Notes under the pieces: model-generated
Seen by the model: the letters and a program-made list of their open reading frames with translations, nothing else
Told to the model about the DNA's origin: nothing
Database searches by the model: none
From: a virus
Reading direction: 5' to 3' (one strand)
Length of the DNA stretch: 22,367 bases
IMG/VR virus record: IMGVR_UViG_3300037567_001121
Coordinates: 1-22,367 of that record
Translations under genes and position numbers: made by a program
Part shown: in pieces, positions 1-15,000 of the stretch
How positions within the stretch are numbered: the first letter of the stretch is position 1
How the letters are laid out: each line of letters begins with the position of its first letter

Positions 1-2
1 AA

Positions 3-3000
3 CTTATGCAGTATGCTGATGAAGTTGACCTTGGAGTCAAGGCAGCATCTGCATTGATTGAAAATGTCATCACTATTATTGAAGGTACTGACACTATCTA
101 CGAATTGGCAATTTCTGAGGAGACTCTTACTGGGGATTTCATCATTCCTTACAAGACTACTCTGGTTGAGCCATTAACAACAACTGGTAACATCATTACA
201 GTTGACTCAACGATTGGATGGCCTGAAAGAAACGGCACCATTCGTGTTAATGACCAAGAAGTTGCACAGTATAAAGAAAAATCACTTAACCAGTTTATTG
301 AATGCACCAGATCCCAAAATGGGGTGGTTGAAGACTGGGATCCTGGCACTCTAGTAACGAGTGACATCTTTGTATACGTTAATCGTGGCACTGTTGCCGA
401 ATGTAAGCTTAGAGTCCTTGGTATTGCTGAAGCAGGCACCACTATCCTGAATGACACAGGATCTTACTACCTACAAGGCGATAAACTGAAAGTTGCTAAG
501 TTGGGATCTAGTGCAGATGACGAAAAACTGTCTTCTTGGCTCTACAACGTTAAGAAACTGATTCAAGTTTCCACGATTACTCCTGGTGGTATCAACAATC
601 AGACTGCTACAGTTGTTTGTGAGAATCCTCATGGTCTTCTGGTATCTGACCAGGTTACCATCTATGGTGCAAACCCTGTTGTCTATAACGGCACGTTTAC
701 AGTTACATCTCGTATTAATGAGTTTGAATTCTCATATCAGATCAATACTCCTACAGAAATTATTCCTGCAGGTAACATCTTGCTGTCGGTTGACCTAAAC
801 AGAGGTAAGTCCGACGTTAACTCTATCAATAAAGTTGTAAGTGAGTTTACGACCAACATCCAAAACTCCTTCTTTAATGATAATTATGTCTATACAGCAA
901 CCTCAGGTCTTCCAAACTATAAGATTGGTCCTTTCACAGGGTCGGCACTGATTCCTGGTAACCAGCGTAAACTACTTCGTTTCCCTAGAGTTGTCCAAAC
1001 CATCTCTGAGCGCCAAGAAATCACAGCGAATACCTCGATTGGTGCTTGGGTGAATGGTGTGTCTATCTGGGCATACAAGTCTGGTGACTTTGTTAGATTC
1101 GGTCCTTTGACTGGAATTAGTGTTATCAATAATGGTATTGACTATGATGCAGGATCAAAACCTGCTCTAGAGATCACTGGTGGTGGCGGTACAGGTGCAG
1201 CTGGTGAGGTTATTGTTAATGGTAGTCTAACATCATTCGATGTTACTGTACAAGGTAGTGGATACACTGACTCACCTTTAGTTTCTATTGTTGGTGGTGG
1301 TGGCGTTGGTGCTACCGCGCAAGCAGTTGTCACTGGTGGTCGTGTCAGCAGAATCCTGGTTGAGCAACCAGGTAGTGGATATACTTCACAACCCAGTGTT
1401 TCGATTACTGGTGGTGGTGGATCAGGTGCTGAAGCAAATGCAAACGTCCGTGGTCCTATTGCTAGTGTCAACATCACTAGCACAGGTAGTGGATATACTG
1501 AATTACCTACCATCAAAGTTAACTCTGGTGAAGATGCTTTGGCACAACCCATTGTTATCAATGGTCGTATTGTTTCTATCGCTATTATTAACTCTGGTAG
1601 TGGATATACTACTGCTCCCGAGATTGTAATCAATGGTGATGGTTTTGGTGCTATTGCAAGAGCAATTATTGGCACTATTGGTGAAGACAAAGGTAGAGTC
1701 CTTGGTGTTGACATTACTAACAAAGGTATTGGATATACTCAGGGTCTTACTACAGTCAGACTTGAGTCTGTTGGAGACTTTGCTGAGTTTACCCCTCAAG
1801 TGTTTGAGTGGAATAAGAATTTACAGTATGAATTGGAAAGTAAATATGACAATGCAAGAGGATATGTCTTTACTGGTCTGAATAACCAGTTTGGTGGTGA
1901 GTATGCTCACCTCAGCGATCCTAAAGAGTTGCGTTATGTTGTTGGAGATAACGTCTTCCTCAACCCTGTTACCCAGAATTTCCAAGAAGTAGCATCTAAC
2001 TTTGAGCACTCTCCTATCCTTGGTTGGGCATTTGATGGTAACCCAATCTATGGTCCTTATGCATACATTGATCCTACCGATCAAAACAGTGGTGTTAGAA
2101 GACTTCGCACTTCATACAAATTAAAAGATAATGTTGTCTATGACTTAGCAACTAACCCAAATCCTGCTCGTATTGATGGTCCTGCATTGGATTCATACCC
2201 TGCAGGGACATTTGTTGCAGACTATACTTATGACTTCCAGTCTGGTGATCTAGACAACTATAATGGTCGTTTCTGTAAGACACCACAATTCCCTGATGGC
2301 ACATATGCATACTTGATTACTATTGATGCATCTGAAGCAGGTATTGCAGAATTCCCATATATCCTTGGTCCACAGTTTAACTCTCTGCCTGACCCTTGGA
2401 ATTTCACTCAGGGTGCAACTCAAGAGAATATTCCTAGTAATGTTGTAAGATATAGAGATCCATATGTCAACGTTGACATTGATATTGATCGTCAACCCAA
2501 CCAGGAAGCAGATACCTTAACGACTGAGATCGAAGGTTATCCTATTATCTTCGAGATTCAAGATAGCAATAATGACGGCATCATCGATGCTAATGAGCAG
2601 CAAGAGATTCTAGAGATGTCTGAAGAGGCAACTCTACAAATCTATGACTACTTCCCTCAAGTATCTGCAGAATCTAGAGTTGATATTGAAGTTGAAACTA
2701 CTACTCAGTTTGAGGATGCTCAGATTGACGGTTTTGTCATTGAGAACCCTGGTGTTTCCTATCAGGTTAATGATACTGTCTTCTTTGACGATGCTGATAC
2801 TGGTGGATTCGGTGCATCAGCACTTATTGAGTCTGTCAAAGGTCAAGTAGTTGCATCTTACAATAAAGAAATAATTGGTGATCGCCCTTATGGTGTGATC
2901 ACTACATCTGCTAACCATGACCTGAGGCAGCAAGACGAGATCATCGTCAACTCCACTCCTGTCATCGATAATACCAATAAAAACTTCAAAGTTAAGGTTG

Positions 3001-6000
3001 TTTCTGGTATCGAGCGTATTGATATCGTCCAGAATGGTATTGGATACAATGAAGACATTCCTCCAACCTTTGAGTTGATCACTGAGTCAGGTCAAGATGG
3101 ACAACTAGAAATCATCCTGGCAAATACGGGACAGATCAATACCGTTGATATCATCAACTCAGGTAATGGTTATGATCCAGAGAACCCTCCACAGATCCGA
3201 GTATCCCACCCACAGCAGTATAAGAAGACTCGCTATTGGTTGACTGAATATGAGGAAGCAAGTGGCATCATTGAAATCAATGATATTAAAGTTACTGCTC
3301 AGCGTTATACCTACATTTGCGGTAAGATCACTGAGACTGATGGTGATGAATCTGGTTTCCTTGCTAAGTTTGATGACTTGGGTCAGAAGATCTGGGAGAG
3401 GACACTGATCCCAATCAACGCTAACCAGAAGAGATCCGAATTCATTAAAATGGTGGTCAATGACTCACCAGAAAACGACCTTATATATGTTACAGGCCAA
3501 ACTAAAAACCCTGACACCGATGTATACAACCCAGACATCTGGATTGGTCTATACGAGTCTGGATTCAACAATGCAAACGATCCTGACGGTATCTTGCAGT
3601 GGCAGAGAGCAATTGCTGGTATCTCTGGTAGCACCAGAAGAGACTATGTAACTTCTATCGCTCTTGATCAGGAGCAACGTATCTACCTTTGCGGTTATAC
3701 CGATACTAACTCTGTTGATCCCGATGATATGTGGATCATCCAGTGTGGCATTGAAGGCGATCTGGTTGAGAAGCGTAAGGTTGCATCTCAGGACGATTCT
3801 GAGAAGATGCATCAGATCATGTGGATATCTGATGATCGATTCTTCTTCCTTGGCATTAATGACCAGAATGATGACCTGATCTTTGGTGAATTCTTCTACG
3901 ATGGTGCAAACATCGAGATGGATTGGATCAAGCAAGTCCCAACTGTTGGTGGACGTGTTGTCAATCCTAGAATGATCCAAGATGACTATGGGTCTATCAT
4001 TGTTATCTGGGATGTCTTCAATTCTGCTGCTTCCAAGTATGATAAAGTCCAAATCAGCAAATTCCTGCTTGAAACTGCTGATACCGAATGGGATTGGAGT
4101 AAGACTATAACTACTGGTGGTGATTTCCTTGAAATGCATCATGCAGGCGTTAACTATGATCAGTGGGGCAACTACTCACTCGTCTTAGACATCACCGAGG
4201 CACAAAATCAAAGATATGCCATTATTTCATACATGAAGTATGATGGCACTCTGATAAGTCAGACTAAAATTGACGATACTGCAAGTATTGGTTTCAAGGC
4301 AGTAGATCATGCACTTGACAACTCAGGTGATACGATTATTGCTGCAAACCGTCAACAATCTGATCAACTAGCATCTCTACGTTTTGACAACGCCGCAAAT
4401 CCTGTTGAGGACACCACCAAGCAAGAACTTGGCACTTATGCATATTTTGATCAGGCAAATAACTCGATTGATACTACAGTCTATAAGTTTGGCACAGGAT
4501 CCTTTAAATTCTCTGCTCATGCTCCTGTAACTATCAGCAATCTTGGTCTGACTCCTCTTGAATGGAGTATCAGGTCCTGGATGTCCATGGATACAACTGC
4601 ATGGAATACTGCTCACGAACCTACACTATTCCATGTTAATGATGCGACTAATACTAACTCAGTAACTATTACTATTGATGGCGATCCTGGATCCGCTGAT
4701 TATCAGAAAGTTAAACTGTTTATCAATGGATCTCAAGCAGGATCCTCCACTGCTGTAACTAACTGGGATGCCTTTGCTGCTGCAGCATGGGTCCACGTTA
4801 CTGTCCAGAAACGTCAAGAGTCTTTGGGTCTCTACAAGTATGAAGTATACATCTCTGGAAATCAGCAAGTAAGTTTCCAAACTACAACTGATATTGCTCT
4901 TGATGATGTTGTTATCTGTGGTCCTGTTTCTTCACCAACTGCAACTAACTGCTTCATTGGTAATATTGATGACTTTGTGCTGGATGATAATGCACCTTAT
5001 TCTGGTGTTTCATATACAGTCCCAACAACTGTTATTCCTGTTACAACATCAAACTCCGACATTGTTCTAATTAAATTTGATAGGGAGCACACCCAAAGAG
5101 CAACATATTCTATGTCTGGTCTTACCAAGCATAGTGAGATCGTATTCAGTGATGCAACGATCGGGTTGACTTGGACCATTGCAGCACTTCCTTCAATCAG
5201 TGTATGGGATGAAGGTCCTGGTGGTTTGCAGATCTTGGATATGTCGCAAACTTTCTCTACGATGAATCCTGGTACATATACACTATCGTCCCAGTATTAT
5301 CAGTATGCTTCTAAGACTTCTACAATTCCTTCACCACTTGGTAAGAGACTTGTAATCAATGCTGAAGTTATTCCCAAATTCTACATGAGGGATGCACTTT
5401 ATCAGAAAATTGATAACGTCCAAGAGTTTACTTTCACTCAACCAATTAAACTTACTCAGTATACTATTCTTCAGCAGTTTAATGCTGTAGGAACTACTAC
5501 AGCATTCGGAACGATTACCGAAATACCTGCAGGCACTCTTCGTAATCCTGGTATAGGCACTAAGTATAGGGTTGGTAAAATCTATGGCACATTTAACAAT
5601 ACTGACAGATTCAGGACTGTTGCTAATGATGTAAACCAAATTGAAGGCACTTACTTCGATACTATTGAAGAAGAATCACCTTGGGCAGCATCTACTGCAT
5701 ATAATGCAGGTGATCGTGTTTACAATCAGAAGAGAATCTATGAAGCACAAGGTGCTGGTACATCTGGCACAATTTCACCTCAACATACCACTGGTGTTGT
5801 TTCTGATGGTGTTATCAACTGGGCATTTATCGATGATTCAGGTAAGTTTACTGTCGATCTGCTTGAGCACCCATATCCTAGACCCACATTTACTGGTCTG
5901 GATATGCCTGAGTGGTTGCCACATCGCCTATATGCTGTTGGACAGCGTGTGTGGTACAAACTAAACGTATATCAGGTTGCTGTAGGCGGCGGTGGAGTCA

Positions 6001-9000
6001 CAACACCAACCCCTCCAACTCATACAACTGGTGATACATCAGATGGTAATGTCACATGGACATTCGTTGAAACCAACGAAGCAATCAGTGATTATACTCG
6101 TCTGATGGGTTATGACCTAGGTAATAACTACAGAATTCAGATTATGGAGGTGCATCCAGGATCTAACTACATTCCTAATGACGTTGTTAGCGTTAATGCT
6201 GATAATATCACTCTGGCAGCAGACGAGAAGTCTGTTGAGATTTCTGGTTTCCCATCAGTTAAGAAAATTCGTGTTACTGCACGTCTTGAGCAAGATGTCA
6301 TTCTTGCATCTTCTATCAGGACTGATAAAGTCTATTGCACATCAAATTCTGCACACTTCTACAAAGCATCGGACATCCTTTATACTGAAGGATTCTCAGG
6401 TAATCAATTCAACGGATCATTCTTTGTCGATGATGTTATTGGTACTAGAGAATTTACATTTAGTATTAGAGCATCTGCAGTTTCTGAACCAACCTTTGTT
6501 AACAGTGGGATCCAGAATGTTAACGTCTATGCCAAGCATCCTACTCTGATTTTCACTAGAAATCACCAGTATAACTTCGAGCTTAGCGATGCTTCCAACT
6601 TCGGTTACTATCTGTCATTCTCTCAGGATAACCAGTATAAACTGGAGTATTCTTTCAACAATACTGTTAGAGAAGGCACTCCTGGTATTGCAGGTGCAGG
6701 TGCAAGCAGTCCATTCGTTAAATTCTTGGTGCTTGGTGATGTTACTAACATCTCATACTACTTTGACCCATCAAGGACTGGATCTAACTCCCCAGTTGGA
6801 GAAAATTCATATGTTGACGTTATTAACACTCCATATGCTGGAAGATTCGCTATTTCTGAGATCGTAAGCGATACTGAGTTTAAATTCCCCCTCAATAGAG
6901 AACCTGAGAGGTCATCAGCTGAAATTGGTATGAATGATCAGGAGGAAGAGTATTCATACTACTCTACGACATCTACCAGAGCAGTTGGTCCTATTAATAC
7001 GATCAAACTTGTTTCTCCTGGTGGATTCTATAAGAAACTGCCTATCATCTCCGATATTGCATCCTTCCGCCAAATTGAGAAGGTTGTCGTTATTGACGGT
7101 GGCACAGAATATGCATCTGGTGTCTATTATGATGTGCCTATCGCTGGAGACGGTGAAGGTGGTAAAGCAATTGTGACAGTAACCCTTGATGAGGAAACTG
7201 GATCTGGTGCTCTCTCTACTGTTGCTGTTAGTGATCCTGGTAAGGGATATACTACTGCATCTATCGATATCGATGCAATTCCTGGAATTTTGGGAGCAAC
7301 ACTCTCAGGATCTGGTGGAGCAGTAAATGTTATCATTCCTCTTGAGGGTAGTGGTGCATCTGTCTTCCTGACAGGTAAAAACATTGGTAAGATCAAGAGA
7401 CTCAAGAATAATGAATTTGGTTTCGGTTATTCACATGATTATACCCTGAAACCTGAAATTACCTTCCCAGTCAACCTCCAACTCTTCAATACTTCGATTC
7501 TATCGGAAATTAAGATTACTGACCCTGGTAGTGGTTACACATCCACTCCTGCAGTTGTTATTGAAGGTGGTGGTGGTCAAGGTGCTGAGGCAATTGCAGT
7601 TATCAAGAATAACAGATTGAATGAGATCACTATTAAGAATCCTGGTGGTGGATACTCATCTGAGCCTGTTGTGACTCTGAAGTCTGAGTTTAACTATGTT
7701 GTTAACCTTGATCTTAACTATCTGCAGTTTAACTTCCCTCACGGTATCACAACTGGAGCAGAAATCCAATTCCGTGCTGAAAACGTTGGCACAACTGTAG
7801 GTATCCTTCCAAAACCAAGTAGTGCAGGTTTGACCTCTTTGGTTGAGGGACAAATCTATTATGCAATTGCTGGTAACTTAAATTCACTAGAATCCGACCA
7901 AATCCGCTTTGGATTGACTCTACAGTCAGCACAAGCAGGTGATTACATCACATTCCTGACTCAGGGTAGTGGTCGTCAAGTAGTACTTACCGAAGTCTTT
8001 GGTGGTAAAGCAGAAGCAGTTGTTGCAACATCTCGCTTCCTTGAAGGCGAAGAAGTCTTCCAAGGCATTTCTGTTGAGCAAGCAAGTGCAACTGGTAAGG
8101 TTTCCACCAACGTTGGTTGGCAAATCGGTCCTAAGATCCTCAAGATCGTTGATTACGATGGCGAGTGGCAGATGGGCGAAAAAGTCACTGGTAAGATCTC
8201 CAAAGCATCTGGTGTTATCGATAACATGAGTATTGCTCGTGGTGTGTTGAATATTGGATCTTTGACGAAGACTCCTGGTAAGTTTATCGATAATGTCGGC
8301 AAACCTTCCGAAATTGTCCAAAAAATCCAAGATTCCTTCTTCTACCAAAACTTCTCTTACGTTATTAAGTCCGAGATTCCAATTACTAAGTGGAAGACTC
8401 AATTGCTCCAAAACAACCACCCAGCTGGTTTCAACATGTTTGGACAGTTGCAACTGACTGGTGGTAAGGATATTTCGGGTCGTAAGGTCGGCACAGAGTT
8501 TACGAAGGAAGTTAACATCAATAACTACTCCAACGTTAACCAGATTACATCTTTCGGTGCAGCACAACCAATTTACACCGATTATAACAACACAGAGGTG
8601 CTTTTCCGTAAGAAGCGTCTTACTTCTTCTGAGGAAATTCTAACTTCGATTGTTAAGAAGTTGGATAGTATCCAGTCACAGTTTAATGGAATTGACAAGC
8701 AATTCCCACTTACGGTTGAAGGTCAGCAGGTTATCGTCCAACAAAACCAGTTGATGATCACTATTAATGGTGTGATTCAGGCACCAGGTGAATCCTACAA
8801 TATTGTTGGTGGGCAAATTGTATTTGCTGAGCCACCAAAACCTGCATCTAGAGTTAACTACAGGACCTTAGGAGTTACCCCAACACCTATCTACAGAGTC
8901 CAACTATTCTCTGGTCAAGCAGGTCCTGCTAACTATGGAATCTTCCCAACCTTGGGACAGCAAGTTATTGGTAAAGATAGCGATGCTGTTGGCACAGTTA

Positions 9001-12000
9001 TTGACTCTGGCACATCTCATATTGACATCATTAACGTAACGGGCACGTTTAATCTTAATGAAGCAATTGAGCGTGGCACACTCTTCTCTGGTTTGATCCT
9101 AAGCATCACCCAGTTGAATGTTAATACAATCTTCCAGTTTGGTGAGTCTCTTACCAACCTTGATGGAGATACTGCTATCATCGAAGAAACTAACATTGAT
9201 GAGCAAGGTGGTGTCACCGATTCACTGGTTGTAAGTAAGACTTCGGGTACTGCACAGTTTGAGACTGGTATCTTTGACTTCAGACTCAATGAGTTTGTAT
9301 ACTCAGCATCTTCCAAGATTGCTGGTCAAATCACCTTCATCTCTCCATATATCGATCCTGCCACTTTGGATGCAGTTGATGAGTTGATCATTAACCCTGG
9401 ATCTACATTCTATGGTCTGCTGTTTGAGCGTCTGGTTAGTATTACTAATCCTAACGTCATCCTTGATAATATTTCACAATCTTCTATTACACCTACATTA
9501 CTGAATGATTCTAGTAACAGAATCAACTCAGACTTCCTTGACTTTGAAGAAGTTAGAAATACTGAGATCGAATACACACAACTCACAGGTGGTGCATTCA
9601 GTGAAAATGATACAGTCCTGAATAACAGAGCACTGTTTGGTAATGCAGTTTCCGTCTTCCACGGTGGTGCTGCTAATAGATTTAAAGATGCTTCCAGAAT
9701 GATTCTGGGTAACAAGCAAGAGATCATTGATTTTGCTGAAGCAGAGATTGCTGTCAAGCATCCTAGATTCTACTTCCCTGGTGATATCATCACTAATAAC
9801 TGGAGTAGATACTCTGATGCATATCGTTTGATTCAAAAGAATCGTGAATACATTGCCAATAAGGCATACGATGAAATGATGACTCAGTATTCATCATTGA
9901 CCGTTCCTGATCCTAGTAAGTGTGTCCGTGACATCTTACTCTATATCGATGCATTGTCCCTTGACACCTTCCGTGGTGGAAACGTCTATACCTGTAAGTT
10001 ATCACAAAAGTATTTTGATGCAGATAACAACTTTGTATATGTCAACTCTGAGTCTCAAGAGACCCGTTATGGATTTGAGAAAGCAAAAGATCTGATGCTG
10101 CTGGCATTGACCAACAATATCACTGCCAACTACACTTCACAGTATGGTCCTAATACAGGAATCACATACACAGCATACAATGAAGTTGATGCTGGTGGTT
10201 ACGACGGTAACGGTATTACTGCTGACCCATCACCTAATGACCCATATGGCACCAATGGTGCTAACCAGTCCAATAACGGTACTGATAACTGCTCAGATGT
10301 GCAGGCAGCGATTACCACTCTTTATGATGTCGTTAACGAGGTAATGTTGAATGGCACCCTGGTCGATCTTCCTGATGTTTCACTTGGATCATATTCACCT
10401 GGTCAAATCAAGTGCCGTCGTGACATTGGTCTTATGATTGATGCTCTTGCAGAAGATATTTCACAAGGTGGCAATTACAACATCGTTGAATTCACTAAGA
10501 AGTATTTTGATGCTGCTGGTGCTCCTATCGCTAACGGTCTGATTGGTGAGTATGCCGAGTCATTGACTGCCATCGATAAGGCAATGCATCTGGCATTCCG
10601 AGCAATTAACAATCTGCTGTATTATCAAGTTAATAGTAGAGTCCCTGAGTCTGGATACATGCTCAAGGATCCTAGCACCTACGCTGGTCCTTATTTCGAC
10701 GGTGCTACAGACCTCTCCGAGTTTGATGTCACTGGTGCAGTTTATACACCTTCAAGTGGTGATCTAGTAATGACAATCGGCACTCACTCGCTGACGACTT
10801 CCGATACTGTCAAGATCCGTCCACATTCCTTGAAGTTTACATGTGCATCTGATGGAGATGCAACCTTCCACGATTATCCTCGTGCTGGTGATCCTGCATT
10901 CAATACGAATCTTGCAATCTCTGCAGCAGGCGCTACTACGATTACAGTCAATATTGGTGCTACACCTCTACTGCAATTCACCCCTACTGCTGCAACATAT
11001 GATCCAGCAACAGGTGATATGGAGATCACCATTGGCACTCACACACTTGAGTTGAATGACTATGTGAATATTTCAGATAACGCTCTGACATTCACTTGCG
11101 ATATGGATGCTAATGGTAGTAACCACACATATCCTAGATCATCTGACCCTGCATCTGGTCGCCGTTTGTATATCCATGGCACTACTGCAACCACCATTAC
11201 GGTTAACGTTGCAGCATCTCCAGATGATCAACAGTATACTCACGCCTTTGTTTCTGCTACTGCCAATTCGGTCACTAGCGGTGGTGGATATGCTCACACA
11301 TTCATCAATGCACTGCCAAACGCAGTCCATAATGGTGGGGGCACAAGAGCACAGTATTTCGACCCTAATTACTCCTCAGGCCGAAACGAGACAATTCAGA
11401 ATTGTGCAGACGTGCAGGCGTATATCGCGACTTTGGTTGACATCTCAACAACAGCGATTTCTGCTGGTAATCTTACAAATATTAACTCTCTCGCATCTAT
11501 TACTGATGGCACCTTTGTCGCGGGTGAAAACATTCGCACCACGAAGATTGCATACAAGGATCGTAGCGGTGGATTATTTATTGTTGGCAACACAATCACT
11601 GGCGTTACTAGCGGGGCAACCTTTGAAGCGATCGGATCTAATTCTGGTCTGAAATGGATCTTCGCTGCTTCTGTCACAGGCACATTCACCGATCGTGAAT
11701 ACATCACCAACTCTTCTATTGCAAACCAGAATAACGTCTCACAGAGTGTTATTACCAAGTATAAGAGATTGTCTGGTAGCAAGTCAGTAAGATTCCCAGC
11801 AACTGGTTATCTGGTATCTAGAGATAGTTACGACTTCTCCTTTGGCAATACAGCAGACTTCACCATCCAAGGATGGTTTAATGCAGATGCAATTGGCACA
11901 ACCCAGCATTTGGTTGACTTACGTCGCTTGTCTGCAACTTCAGGTCTGAGAATTCTTATCGATCCAGCGGGTGCTGTCAAGGTCTATAACGGCACATCAC

Positions 12001-15000
12001 AACTTCTGACTGGTGGCACAATCCTTGCCAACAACTGGCATCACATTGCAGTTGTGAGGACAACTGCTGTCCTGCAATTGTATGTTGATGGTATCCAAGT
12101 TGGCGGCAATTATGCTGACACCAATGATTATGGTTACGCTGCAGTATACCTCGGCGCTGACTTTAACGCTGCTAACCAGTTTACTGGATATGTCGATAAC
12201 TTTGTTATCAAGAATGGTGAGTCCGACTTCAATACTGGATTCGTGCCACCTACACAAATTGACTACAACAACCAGTATGTCATGTTTGGTCTTGATGGTG
12301 AGCAACCATTCGTTATGGACAACCAGGAGACTTATGCGATCTACACAGGTCAGCGTATCTCCTCTGCTGCTGTTAAGGAACTTAACTACGATCAGAAGTT
12401 TGCAATCATTGAGAATGTTGACCTTGGTAGATCAGATCACAGAAACGCTGCTGATATTATCGATCTCAACGCTGCATGGATTGCTGAGGAGGCAGTTGGC
12501 AGAATGTCTGCTGCATTCCCAGACTTCACTATTCCTGGTGATAACCCTGCTGAAGGCGGTTATGGTGGATCAAATACATGTGTCAGAGACACCAAAGATT
12601 ACATCCTTGGTGCTCTTGTCAAGGACTTGAAAGATGGTGGTAACTACAACTCACTCTATACTGCTCGCACATACCTTGAAGCATCAGGCAAACTGAAGCA
12701 CGTTGGTGGAGAGATTCTACAAACTCTGTATGCATGGGATCAAGCATTCGTCTTGTCCAAGTATGTGATTACTACTACTGATGTCAGTCTGACTGGCACC
12801 TATACAGATAGACTGAGAATTCCTAACAACTTTGCTTCACCAGCATCACAAACCATCCAAGATGAGTTTGATCTGCTAGGTCGCGAAGTGCTGGAAGTCC
12901 TTGCACCTAATCCTGATATCTTCAGAGACACTGGTGTCCTTATCTGGAAAAACCGCGATTATATCGCTCAGGAAACTGCCGAGTATATCCTCGACAAGTA
13001 TACAATTAACTTCGGTGGTGTTGAAACACCATTCCTCGAAATGCCTGGTTATGGTCAACCATACTGTGAGAGAGATGTTAAGAAATTCATTCTCCCTGCC
13101 GTAATTGCTGACCTCTGCACAGGTGGCACATACAACACTGAAGCAGTAATTGATCAGTATCTTGATGATCAGGAAAACATCTTGCATGTTGAGCATGAAT
13201 TGAATCCAATGTTGGATGCATTTGAATATGCGAAGATGCTTTGCATTAAGGCAGGCAATAACTTGCTGCTGTCTCCTGGTGAGGCATCTGCTGCACTCGG
13301 TGCCCCTGCTTGGGCACAAGATGACTACTACACCCCACTATTCACAACACGCACTGCATACAGAGATGATACTATCATCATTGACGATGAAGGTTATCCT
13401 CAAAATAACGTTTCTAATTGGAATCGTTACAAGGATGCTACCAATACTCTCAAGGTAAATGCAGATCTGATTGCTCATGAAGCAGTTGAGATCATGAATG
13501 ACTTGTCTAAGTATGGCAAGTTTAATATCCCTGGCGGTCCAGTTAATTGTGTGGATGATGTTAAGGATGTCCTCGCAGGTCTCACCCATGACCTCAACTA
13601 CAACTGTAACGAGAAGACTTGGGATGCTGCATCACTCTATGTTGAGACTGAGGATAACTCCCTCAAGCATATTGAAAAAGAATGGGAAGCATCTATTACC
13701 GTTATGAAGATTGCAAGAGACCTTGCAACTCTCACCATGAGAAATGGTTTCGGTAGAGATTATATCGAAGGTAATGATCCTCTCAGCACCGATCTCTCTT
13801 CATATAATGCAAACCCATATGAAGCAATCTATAAGGATTGTGCAGATGTAATTGATTCCAACATTCGCCGTATTGCAGAGAATGCAGTCTACGAAGGTCT
13901 GGTCAACTATCCAGCACTAAACATCAACGGTGGAGCTAGTGCAATGTGGTGGAAGGAATTCACACCTACCACTGCAGGATATATTGCAACATCTGGTGTG
14001 TTGACTCTTACCATTCCTGGTCATGGACTAAGCAAAGGTGAGTCAATCAGTATTGCAGCAAACGGTCTGACTTTCACATGCAGTCAAGATTCTAATGCTA
14101 CCAATCACCCATATCCTCGCAATACAGACCCTGCATATGAAAAGCGTCTGGTTATTGAAGATGTCACTCAAGACACAATTGCAGTTAATGTAGGCAAGTC
14201 TCCAGCAGGTCAGCAGTATACACACACGTTTGTATCTGCAGTTACTGGTGCTATTCGCTATGGATGGAATATTGGTGGAGAGCACTTCACCCCATCAACT
14301 GCTTCTTATACTGCATCTACGGGCGATATGGTCTTGACCATCCCCAACCACTCCTTCAATGTCGGTAATAGAATGTCTATTGCTGAAGATAGTCTGGTAT
14401 TTACTTGCTCAAACGACAGTTATGGTAGTGAGCATTCATACCCACGTAAGGGCGATCCTGCATACAATACAACCGTTGGAGTTACTGCAGTCGGCACATC
14501 TTCTCTAGATGTAACTGCTGCAACATATGCTGCTGACAGTGGATTGATGACACTCACCTGCTCCATGAGTCATGGGTTGTCAACTGGAAACAGAATCAAA
14601 CTGGTTACTGACTCCTTGAGATTCACATGTGATCAGGATGCTAATGGTAGCAATCATGATTATCCTCGTGCTACAGACCCTGCAGCAGATAAGTGGTTGA
14701 TTGTTACTGTCATAGATGCCACTACGGTCAGTTGTTATGTTGGTGCTGCAGCAGTTGCAAATCAGTATACGCACGCATTCGTGAGTGCTACCTCTGGTGC
14801 AGTTGTCAAGCAAGATGGCACTGTCACGGTCAACGTTGGTGCTTCTCCAGTGGGTCAACAATATACTCATGCATTTGTAAGCACTACACCTAACTCTATC
14901 ACTTCTTCTGGAAGTATTGATTGCGTCCATGATGTAACCGATATCCTGAGAGCACTGGTCTTCAACCTCAAGTATGGTGGAGACAACTGGATGAATTATG

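Noticed and set aside
3-19. ATG at position 6 as the true start of the giant gene
   Set aside because: The preceding codon is sense, no ribosome site is visible in the five bases available, and the sequence reads like the interior of a protein, so an upstream start is more likely. This cannot be settled within the window.
1142-1723. Long antisense frame of 193 codons over GxGY array A
   Set aside because: It is Pro/Val-rich low-complexity sequence, exactly the complement of Gly-Thr-Val repeats, with no ribosome site and fully inside the giant gene.
1134-1740. Regularly spaced repeats considered as a CRISPR array
   Set aside because: The repeats are short, in frame, protein-coding, and the intervals between them encode conserved beta strands and are not unrelated spacers.
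7926-8567. Antisense frame of 213 codons
   Set aside because: No recognisable domain; it lies wholly opposite a well-supported coding frame and is a by-product of its codon pattern.
12876-13319. Antisense frame of 147 codons opposite helical module 4
   Set aside because: Shadow of the regular helical module; no start signal and no family resemblance.
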